Source: Planctomycetota bacterium (GTDB lineage: Bacteria > Planctomycetota > UBA1135 > GCA-002686595). Taken from it: DNA of 41,460 bases. Position 1 is the stretch's first letter. Every line of letters starts with the position of its first letter. The notes beneath the pieces were generated by a model. The model ran no database searches, was not told the DNA's origin, and saw nothing but the letters and a program-made list of their open reading frames with translations. The DNA lies in NCBI GenBank assembly GCA_016712565.1, contig JADJQU010000015.1, positions 1 to 41,460 on the forward strand. The letters run 5' to 3'. The translations under genes and the position numbers were made by a program. Positions 35,072 to 41,460 of this stretch are shown in pieces.

Positions 35072-36361
35072 ATGAGGTCGAGCCTTCCCATGCGCGCGTT
35101 GCAACGCGTGGACAAGCGGCTGGGCCCCCTGGTGTGCCTGGCGCTGCAGCCCCTGCGTTGGGCGCGACCCCTGCTGCGCCCCCAGCGCTCGCCCGCGCGC
35201 CGCGTGCTGGTGATCAAGTTCTGGGGCGTGGGCAGCCTGCAACTCCTGACTCCGTCCGTCGTCCACCTGCGGCGGCGCCATCCCGGGGCCGAGTTGGTGC
35301 TCCTGACCCTGTCCGCCAATCAGCCCGCCGCGGAGGCCTTCGGCCAGTTCGACCGGGTGCTGTCCTTCGACGTCGCGGGCGCGGGCTGGGCGGGCGTCGC
35401 GCGCCGCGTGTGGACCTTGATGCGCAGCCTGCAGCGGGAGCGCATCGACGTCGTCTACGACTTCGAGTTCTTCACGCGCTTCTCGGCCTTGGTGTCGCTC
35501 TCGACCCTGGCGCGCGAATCCCACGGCTTCGGGTCCACGAGCGTCTGGCGCGGGTCGTTCCACACCCACGTGGTGCCCTTCAACCGCTATTGGCACGTGG
35601 CGCGCAACTTCCGCGCCCTGGCGGGCGGCGAGGACGGCGCCCAGGTGGTTCCGCGGCAACTGGCGCCCCAGCGCTTCGACGCGGCGGATGCGGCGCGCGT
35701 GGACCGCGTGCTGGAACGGCACGGCATCGACCCGCGGGCGCCCTTCGCGGTGCTCAATCCCAATGCGGGGAACTCAACTTCTGAGCGCCGCTGGCCGCGG
35801 CCTTCCTTCGCCGAATTGGCCTCGCGCCTCTCGGACCTGGACGGCCTGTCCGTGGCCCTGGTGGGCTCGCAGGGCGAGCGCGAGTACACCGAACAGGTGG
35901 CCGCGGCCGCGTCGGGGTCCGTGCGTCCCGCGAATCTGGCCGGAGAGCTCACGCTGCCGGAGTTGGCCTCGCTGCTCTCCCGCGCCGCGGTGTTCGTGAC
36001 CAACGACTCCGGCCCCATGCACCTGGCCGCGGCCCTGGGCACGCCCACGGTCGGCCTGTTCGGCCCCGAGACGCCGCTGCTCTACGGCCCCCTGGGAGAG
36101 CGCGTGCGCGCGCTGTATCGGCCGCCGATCTGCTCGCCGTGCATCAACGTGCACGAGAACAAGGTCTCGAGCTGCATCTGGGGCTTCCCCCAGTGCCTCG
36201 TGTCGCTTTCGGTGGACGAAGTCCACGGAGCGGCGCGTGGCTTCCTCTTCGGCGAGGACCTGGCGCCCTACGCGCTGGAGCCCCTGAAGCGGCCCCTCCA
36301 CGGGCCCGCCCGGCCCCGCCCGGCGGGCCCGGCGGAACGGGGAAAGGCGAGGCCGGACTGA
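35072..36361 (+). CDS. Glycosyltransferase family 9 (ADP-heptose:LPS heptosyltransferase-like)
   Basis: 429 residues, GT-B fold. The N-terminal domain begins at RRVLVIKFWGVGSLQLLTPSVVHLRRRHP, the GT9 opening in which GD is normally followed by hydrophobics. The C-terminal nucleotide-sugar site is clear: FAVLNPNAGNSTSERRWP, VALVGSQGERE, NLAGELTLPELASLLSRAAVFVTNDSGPMHLAAALGTPTVGLFGPETP. The likely role is transfer of a heptose or similar sugar to lipopolysaccharide core or another surface glycan, at the inner face of the inner membrane. The tail after ~residue 400 is Pro/Arg-rich. Its stop overlaps the start of the radical SAM gene (TGATG), which implies translational coupling. Confidence 0.88.
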   Translation: MRSSLPMRALQRVDKRLGPLVCLALQPLRWARPLLRPQRSPARRVLVIKFWGVGSLQLLTPSVVHLRRRHPGAELVLLTLSANQPAAEAFGQFDRVLSFDVAGAGWAGVARRVWTLMRSLQRERIDVVYDFEFFTRFSALVSLSTLARESHGFGSTSVWRGSFHTHVVPFNRYWHVARNFRALAGGEDGAQVVPRQLAPQRFDAADAARVDRVLERHGIDPRAPFAVLNPNAGNSTSERRWPRPSFAELASRLSDLDGLSVALVGSQGEREYTEQVAAAASGSVRPANLAGELTLPELASLLSRAAVFVTNDSGPMHLAAALGTPTVGLFGPETPLLYGPLGERVRALYRPPICSPCINVHENKVSSCIWGFPQCLVSLSVDEVHGAARGFLFGEDLAPYALEPLKRPLHGPARPRPAGPAERGKARPD

Positions 36362-37740
36362 TGCGCGTCCTGCTGCTCAACCCGCCCGGCCGCCGGACCT
36401 ACATCCGCGACTATTTCTGCTCCAAGACCACCAAGTCCAATTACCTCTTCCATCCCATCGACCTGGTGGTGCTGAGCGGCACGCTGGCGGAACGCCACGA
36501 GACCCAGGTCCTCGATGCCATGGCCGAGGGGCTCGACGAGGAGCGGGCCTTGGCGCGCGTGGCGAGGTTCGCTCCCGACGCGGTGATTTCCCTGGTGGGT
36601 TCGGTGTCCTGGGACGAGGACCGCGCGTTCCTGGCGCGCCTGGCCCGCCTCGGGCCGCGGGTACTGGCCCTCGGCGATGTGCTGCAGGAGGACAGCGAGA
36701 CGCGGCTCGCCGAGGAGCCGTGGCTCGAAGCCGCCCTGCACGTCTTCGTCAACCAGGACGCGGTCCACTACCTCGAAGGCAACCTGGCCGAAGTGCGGGA
36801 GATGACCCTGCGTCGTCCGGACGGTCGGATCGAGCGGATCCGATCCCGGGGCAAACAGCGCGGCAGCTACCGCGTCCCGCGCCCGCGCCACGAACTGTTT
36901 CCAGGTCGCGGCTATCGCTTCTCCTTCGCCCGTTCGGCGCGCTTCGCCACGGTGCTCACGGACTACGGCTGCCCGTACCCGTGCACTTTCTGCGTGATCG
37001 GCACGCTGGGTTTCCAGACGCGCCCGGTTCAGGACGTGCTGGAGGAGCTCGACCACCTGCGCGCGCGCGGCGTGCGCGAGGTGTTCTTCATGGACCAGAC
37101 CTTCGGCGTCCAGAAGCCGCGCGCCCTGGAACTCTGCCTGGCCCTCGAACGACGCGGCGACCTGTCCTGGACCGCCTTCACGCGACCCGACACGGCCGAC
37201 GACGAGCTCTTCGCCGCCATGGCGCGAGCCGGTTGCCACACCGTGATCATGGGCGTGGAAAGTGCCGACGAGGGCGTGCTCGCGAGCACCGAGAAGGGCT
37301 ATTCCGGCGCTGAGATCCGCGCCGGTTTCGCGCGCGCCAGGCGGCACGGCCTGCGCACGGTGGGAACCTTCATCGTCGGGTTGCCCGAGGAGACCGAGGA
37401 AAGCCTGGAGCGCACGCTGGCGCTCGCCGTGGAGCTCGACCTCGACTTCATGAGCCTCAACATGGCCGTGCCCCGCTTCTCCACGCCCATGCGCGCGCGG
37501 CTCCTGGAGCAGGGACTGGCCCGTCCCGGCGACCTGGTGATGGACCAGGGCGGCGCGAGCTCCAGCCTCTCGACCCACACCCTGGACCGCGACGCCATGG
37601 AACGACTCAAGCGCCGCATGGTGCGCCGCTTCTACCTGCGGCCCGCCTACCTCTGGCGGCGCATGTCCAGGGCCAGGAACCTGCACGAGCTCGCGTCCCA
37701 GGCCCGCGAGGGCCTGGCCTTGCTCTCGAAGAACTTCTGA
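36361..37740 (+). CDS. B12-binding-domain radical SAM protein
   Basis: 459 residues. ATG 36361 is chosen because MRVLLLNPPGRRTYIRDYF is the standard first strand of the cobalamin-binding Rossmann domain, and it overlaps the GT9 stop by one base. The radical SAM core starts with DYGCPYPCTFCVIG, whose Cys204, Cys208 and Cys211 form CxxxCxxC for the [4Fe-4S] cluster. VFFMDQTFG, MGVESADEGVL and VGTFIVGLPEETEESL follow. The B12 domain lacks the DxHxxG motif, as is common in this class where cobalamin binds base-off. Such enzymes methylate or rearrange inactive carbons, often in lipids or glycans. Coupling to GT9 suggests surface glycan or lipid modification. Its stop abuts the stop of the next, minus-strand gene in TGATCA. 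Confidence 0.87.
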   Translation: MRVLLLNPPGRRTYIRDYFCSKTTKSNYLFHPIDLVVLSGTLAERHETQVLDAMAEGLDEERALARVARFAPDAVISLVGSVSWDEDRAFLARLARLGPRVLALGDVLQEDSETRLAEEPWLEAALHVFVNQDAVHYLEGNLAEVREMTLRRPDGRIERIRSRGKQRGSYRVPRPRHELFPGRGYRFSFARSARFATVLTDYGCPYPCTFCVIGTLGFQTRPVQDVLEELDHLRARGVREVFFMDQTFGVQKPRALELCLALERRGDLSWTAFTRPDTADDELFAAMARAGCHTVIMGVESADEGVLASTEKGYSGAEIRAGFARARRHGLRTVGTFIVGLPEETEESLERTLALAVELDLDFMSLNMAVPRFSTPMRARLLEQGLARPGDLVMDQGGASSSLSTHTLDRDAMERLKRRMVRRFYLRPAYLWRRMSRARNLHELASQAREGLALLSKNF

Positions 37741-40245
37741 TCAGCGTTCGAGGTCGAGCCGCGTGGGCACGCCTTCCGCGACCTGCACGCGCTGCGCCTG
37801 GCCTCGGACCTTCCACTGACCCCCGTCGCCTTCGGCTTCGTACTGCTGCACTTCCACGGCGTAGTCGCCGGGCAGCACGGGATCGAAGCGCACGCTCTGC
37901 AGGGTGGTGGCCTCGAGGTCCTTGGTGAAGGCCACACGCCGGTCATTGCGCGCGCGCATCATCAGGCGCAGGCTCGCCTGGGGCGCCAGCGTGACGAGCC
38001 GCACCGAAATCTCCACGGCCCCATGCAGCGGCACGCGGAAGTCCTGATCGCCGTTGAGCGGTTCGATTTCGTGGCGGTACTCGCGGCGGCCCACCATTCC
38101 GACCGCCACCAGCGGCTCCCGCGGCAGGCTGCCGAACTCCCATTCGTTCTCGGACAGCCTGCGGCCCTGGAACGGCCGCTCGCCGGCGAGCTCCAGCCGC
38201 AGGCTCTCGCCGCGCACCGGCGCGCCGCGTTCGTCGACGATGCGCAGGCACAGGCGCATGCCGCGCTCCAGGCGGATGTCGGCGACCATGCCCGGCGGAG
38301 GGAGCTCGAAGGGCGTCAGCGTCACCGGGGCGAACCCCGTCTTGCGCACGCGCAGCGTGCCGATCGGGCCGGTGAGCCCGCTGAAGGAAAACCGACCGTC
38401 GACGTCGCTGCGGGTGGAGACGCTGTTGCGTCCCTGGCCCCCCCCGGCCACGAACTCGACGCCCGCCTCGGCCAGGGCGAGCCCCTGCTCGTCGCGCACG
38501 ATGCCCTGGAAGGACAGCAGTTGCCGCGCCAGCGTGACGTCGATCGCTCGCCATTCCTCGACCGCCAGGGTCACGGTCTGGTCCGCCGCGGAACCGCCCA
38601 GAGCGTCGCGCACGAGCAAGCGCAGCGGCACCTCGGCGGGGAAGTCGCTGAACACGGCCCGCCCCTCGCCGTCGGTGCGCTGCTCGTTCGCGCGGTTGCC
38701 GCGTCGGTTGGGTCGCTGCCCCCCGGGCTGCTGGGCCGAGAGCTGCACCGGCACATCGACCACCGGGCTGCCGTCGGGCGAGCGCACACTGACCGACAGG
38801 CGAGTCGTGCGCTGCAGAACGACGCGCAGGGGCTCCGCGGGATCCTGGGACTCCGCGGGCAAGTCCGCCCGCCCATCGCGGTAGCCGCCCAGGGAGACAC
38901 TCAAGGGACGGCCGATGCCCGGCGCGTAGGCGATCGACGAGAGGCCCCGCTCGTCGGTGGGCTCGCTGCGCTCGCCGTCGAGGCGGCCCACGGCGCCCGC
39001 GAGGGGCTGGGAGGCCCCGTCCAGCACCAGGAAGGCCAGCGTGGCGCCCCGCTCCAGGACGATCTCCCCGAAATCGAAGCGCAGGGGCAGGCCCCGCTCC
39101 GGAAACTGGCCCGGCCCCAGATCGAGCCTGCGCCGGGGATAGCCGTCGCCCGCGTCCAGAGTCAGGTTCGCGCGCGACAGGGGCGGCCAGAAGCCCGGCT
39201 GCAGCAGATCCTCGACGTCGAAATTGGAGCGCGGTCGCACGGGCAGCTCGAAGCGGCCGTCGTCGTCCGTGCGTCCGTCGAAGGAGGCCGACGAATTCTC
39301 GTCCTCGCCGCCGCGGCTTTCGAAGGCGAGGCCGCCGCTGACGCTGGCGCGCGCCACGGCCGGTCCGCCCGGCGACTGCACCACGCGACCCAGCGCCAGC
39401 GGCAGAGCCACCACGTCGATGAGCAGCCCCTCGACCGGATCGTCGAGGCGAATGGTGTCGTTGCCGGCGCTCCAGGCGCCCGCGCTGGCCGCGGACACCA
39501 CGTGGGCGTCGCCGATCTCCAGCCTGCCGCTCCAGGGAGAGCCGAGGCCGCTGAATTCGAATCCGCCGCCCTCGTCGGTGCGCGTGGTGAGCCGCAGCTT
39601 GTCGCGAGCATCGAGATCGAGGGCCTTGCGCACCTCCTGGGGCCAGGCCGAGTCGTCGACCATGGGCCGGTCGGAGGTCAGGATCAACTCCACCCCCGCC
39701 TGGGCACCGCCGCCCGCGACGCGCACGCGGCCGGAAACCGCGACGCCGCGTTCGAGCACCACCGCGCGGCGACCCGGAGCCAGCGAAACGTCGTGCACCG
39801 AAGCGGGCAGGTGACGCGCGATCACCGCGAGCCGCGCCCCGCCCTCGGCCCCATCGAAGTGCACCAGGCCCGACTCGTCCGCGCGACAGGCCCCCAGGAA
39901 CTCCTCGTCGCGGAACAAGGCCGTGCGCAGGCCCCGCAGGACCTCCCCGTTCTGGCCCCGCAGCTCGTACTCCACCTGCGGCGGGGGCACGGCGCCGGCC
40001 TCCCCCACCAGCGCGACTCGCGCGTCGCCCGCGGAGTTCGGGGCGGACGCGGGATCGCCCGCCACGGCGACAGGGACGTCACCGGGCAAGGAGACCGAAG
40101 GGGGCGTCTCGCCGGTTCCGGCCAAATCCCCGCCCGGCTCCGGCGCCTCGCCGCTGCCCCAGAGGATCCACAGGGCCACCGCCAGCACTCCCGCGCAGGC
40201 GGCAAGCGCCAATGCCGGCATCAGCAGGGGGGCCCGGGCCTTCAC
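37741..40245 (-). CDS. Membrane-anchored CarboxypepD_reg-like repeat protein
   Basis: 834 residues from GTG 40245, which overlaps the mnmH stop (GTGA). A hydrophobic helix (LLMPALALAACAGVLAVALWILW) follows VKARAP, then a Gly/Pro/Glu linker and about eight beta-sandwich repeats: YELRGQNGEVLRGL, VSGRVRVAGGGAQAG, LGRVVQSPGGPAVARA, LSVSVRSPDGSPVVDV, FQGIVRDEQGLALAEA, LCLRIVDERGAPVRGE. Several repeats end in TDExGxxxF-like strands (RSDVDGRFSFSGLTG), typical of this fold. A segment around EVRKALDLDARDKLRLTTR resembles the protein at 2141-4585. No peptidase domain is present. The product should be a single-pass protein with most of its mass outside. The same open frame runs on beyond 40245 opposite to mnmH's own frame, but that part is not coding for this protein. 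Confidence 0.82.
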   Translation of the reverse strand: MKARAPLLMPALALAACAGVLAVALWILWGSGEAPEPGGDLAGTGETPPSVSLPGDVPVAVAGDPASAPNSAGDARVALVGEAGAVPPPQVEYELRGQNGEVLRGLRTALFRDEEFLGACRADESGLVHFDGAEGGARLAVIARHLPASVHDVSLAPGRRAVVLERGVAVSGRVRVAGGGAQAGVELILTSDRPMVDDSAWPQEVRKALDLDARDKLRLTTRTDEGGGFEFSGLGSPWSGRLEIGDAHVVSAASAGAWSAGNDTIRLDDPVEGLLIDVVALPLALGRVVQSPGGPAVARASVSGGLAFESRGGEDENSSASFDGRTDDDGRFELPVRPRSNFDVEDLLQPGFWPPLSRANLTLDAGDGYPRRRLDLGPGQFPERGLPLRFDFGEIVLERGATLAFLVLDGASQPLAGAVGRLDGERSEPTDERGLSSIAYAPGIGRPLSVSLGGYRDGRADLPAESQDPAEPLRVVLQRTTRLSVSVRSPDGSPVVDVPVQLSAQQPGGQRPNRRGNRANEQRTDGEGRAVFSDFPAEVPLRLLVRDALGGSAADQTVTLAVEEWRAIDVTLARQLLSFQGIVRDEQGLALAEAGVEFVAGGGQGRNSVSTRSDVDGRFSFSGLTGPIGTLRVRKTGFAPVTLTPFELPPPGMVADIRLERGMRLCLRIVDERGAPVRGESLRLELAGERPFQGRRLSENEWEFGSLPREPLVAVGMVGRREYRHEIEPLNGDQDFRVPLHGAVEISVRLVTLAPQASLRLMMRARNDRRVAFTKDLEATTLQSVRFDPVLPGDYAVEVQQYEAEGDGGQWKVRGQAQRVQVAEGVPTRLDLER

Positions 40246-41417
40246 GACCCTGAGCCTACCAAGCGGGCCTCGATCCACTGGACGATCCGCGCGGCGGCCT
40301 CGGGGGGCCGTGAAGCATCGAAGGTCGCCGCGTAGCCCCGTCCGCGCTCCGAGCTGCGGTAGAGCGGGTCGTAGTAGCGCTCGAGCAGCAGCTCCACCAG
40401 CTCGCGGTCCCGCCCCTGGGAGAGCAGGGCCGTGAGGACCCCGTGGAATTTCACAGGGCCCAAACGTTGCTCGATGAACGGCAACTGGGCGCCGATCTCC
40501 GCGCGGTTCTCCGGCCGCGCCAGGTAGTCCTGGGTCAGCACCTCGACCCGCCGCTCGCCCGCCGCCACCAATTCGAGGGCCGTTCCCCGGTCGATGGCGC
40601 GCCAGACGGGTTCGGGAAGCACGGTGTTGCCCACCTTGCGGCTCTCCCCCTCGACCACGCAGAGACCGGGGAAACCCCGCTCCAGGCGCGCGAACAGCCG
40701 CGACTCGAAGATCTTCTGGTTGCAGGGCTCGAGGCCCACCATGCCGAGGATCGACCCGCGGTGGCCCGCGAGCGCCTCCAGGTCCAGGGTCCAGCCCGGC
40801 CGCAGAACTTCGATCTCCCGCAGGACCAGGGACTTGCCGACGCCGGTCCACCCGCGCAGCACGAACGAGGGCGGGGCCTGCCAGCCCTCGATGCCGGCGC
40901 GCACCCATTCGCGGTAGCCGCGATAGCCGCCCTCCAGGGCCACGGCCCGCTCCAGACCCAGGGCGCGCACGAAGCTGGTGACGCTGCGGGAGCGCAGTCC
41001 GCCGCGCCAGCAGTGCAACACCACCGGCCGCAGGGGAAGCGAGGGGCAAGGCACGGAGGGCACGGACTCCTCCAGGGCGCCGATCCCGCCCTGGGTCCAC
41101 AGATCCAGTTGACGGACCAGATCCACTTCGGGCATCGCCCAATCCCCCAGTCGGGCGATCTCGCGCACCAGCAGGTCCAGGTGACCGCGCACGAGCTTCC
41201 GCGCCTCGGCCAGGGCCGCGTCCGGGGACGAGCGCGCATAGAGCGTCCCGACGATGGCCCGCTGGGCGTCGTCGAACAGCGGGACGTTGGAGGCGCCAGG
41301 CAAATGGTCCAGGGCGAACTCCCCCGGCGAACGCAGGTCGATCACGACCGCGTCCCGGGCGGCAAGTACCGCCCGGGGGGACGCGACGGGGACCAGCGCG
41401 GGCGCGAGGAGGACCAT
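40242..41417 (-). CDS. mnmH: tRNA 2-selenouridine synthase
   Basis: 391 residues. It converts 2-thiouridine at the wobble position of certain tRNAs to 2-selenouridine, via a geranylated intermediate, using selenophosphate. The N-terminal rhodanese domain (VVIDLRSPGEFALDHLPGASNVPLF) has its active cysteine in VLHCWRGGLRS. The C-terminal P-loop domain has GWTGVGKS (Walker A), followed by LDLEALAGHRGS and VVEGESRKVGN, all hallmarks of MnmH/SelU. It is complete, with no frameshift. The start at ATG 41417 is supported by a TAGAAT box 12 nt upstream. It overlaps the downstream CarboxypepD_reg gene by four bases. It implies a selenophosphate supply (SelD) elsewhere in the genome. Confidence 0.93.
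   Translation of the reverse strand: MVLLAPALVPVASPRAVLAARDAVVIDLRSPGEFALDHLPGASNVPLFDDAQRAIVGTLYARSSPDAALAEARKLVRGHLDLLVREIARLGDWAMPEVDLVRQLDLWTQGGIGALEESVPSVPCPSLPLRPVVLHCWRGGLRSRSVTSFVRALGLERAVALEGGYRGYREWVRAGIEGWQAPPSFVLRGWTGVGKSLVLREIEVLRPGWTLDLEALAGHRGSILGMVGLEPCNQKIFESRLFARLERGFPGLCVVEGESRKVGNTVLPEPVWRAIDRGTALELVAAGERRVEVLTQDYLARPENRAEIGAQLPFIEQRLGPVKFHGVLTALLSQGRDRELVELLLERYYDPLYRSSERGRGYAATFDASRPPEAAARIVQWIEARLVGSGS
40253..40258 (-). promoter_or_regulatory. Possible -10 element inside the mnmH 3' end
   Basis: TAGGCT on the minus strand ends 7 nt before the GTG at 40245. It lies in the last codons of mnmH, so it may be chance; if real it gives the downstream gene its own leaderless transcript. 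Confidence 0.25.
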
Positions 41418-41429
41418 GGTGCGACCGGC

Positions 41430-41435
41430 ATTCTA
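41430..41435 (-). promoter_or_regulatory. Candidate -10 element of mnmH
   Basis: TAGAAT on the minus strand ends 12 nt before the ATG at 41417. Any -35 would lie close to or beyond the window end. Confidence 0.4.
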
Positions 41436-41460
41436 CGGGAGGTCCCCTCCGGCGGCGCGA

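Noticed and set aside
37741..41142. A single 1133-codon minus-strand frame spanning the CarboxypepD_reg gene and most of mnmH
   Set aside because: The part beyond 40245 is an alternative frame of the clearly real mnmH. The membrane helix after GTG 40245 marks the true start.

Overview
This 41.5 kb, very GC-rich window looks like a piece of a planctomycete chromosome, probably from the poorly characterised Poly30/Pla163-like lineages. That placement is inferred from gene content recalled from memory, not from a search. It rests on large secreted proteins sharing a 'YCTAKVNSLGC' C-terminal domain, membrane-anchored proteins built from carboxypeptidase-regulatory-like (CarboxypepD_reg) repeats, a sigma factor fused to such repeats, and a Ser/Thr kinase divergent from an ECF-type sigma factor. 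No tRNA, rRNA, CRISPR array, transposase or phage gene was seen.

Layout. 1-5100: a secreted SBBP-repeat propeller, an anchored CarboxypepD_reg protein, and a VOC (glyoxalase-fold) protein on the minus strand. 5147-9338: a sigma factor fused to a membrane segment and periplasmic CarboxypepD_reg repeats (minus), divergent from a secreted alpha/beta hydrolase. 9527-14276: an exported inorganic pyrophosphatase, a truncated acyltransferase, an S41 protease, a small membrane protein and an N-terminally truncated CarboxypepD_reg protein. 14890-23157: the most unusual part, five secreted proteins in a row with unrelated N-terminal modules (FG-GAP, P-domain, PD40) and the same C-terminal domain. 23544-26483: Ser/Thr kinase, divergent sigma factor, lipoprotein truncated haemoglobin. 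26641-34993: a secreted hypothetical protein, purF, a methyltransferase with a Pro/Gly-rich insertion, a DinB protein, prolyl oligopeptidase, a cytochrome b562-like protein and a DUF72 protein. 35072-41417: a GT9 glycosyltransferase coupled to a B12-binding radical SAM protein, then on the minus strand mnmH coupled to another CarboxypepD_reg protein.

How it fits together. Most genes act outside the cytoplasm: six proteins carry the shared C-terminal domain, five of them with exactly seven propeller repeats drawn from three different repeat families. I read this as a modular surface or secreted system in which different 7-bladed or jelly-roll heads are joined to one constant tail. The fused sigma factor and the kinase/sigma pair are plausible regulators of envelope functions, but nothing here proves which genes they control.

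Quality caveat. At least 14 indels break eight otherwise well-conserved genes, mostly 1-bp deletions in GC-rich runs. Where the protein homology resumes exactly in the next frame I annotated one gene across the shift. A sequencing or assembly error is the simplest explanation.
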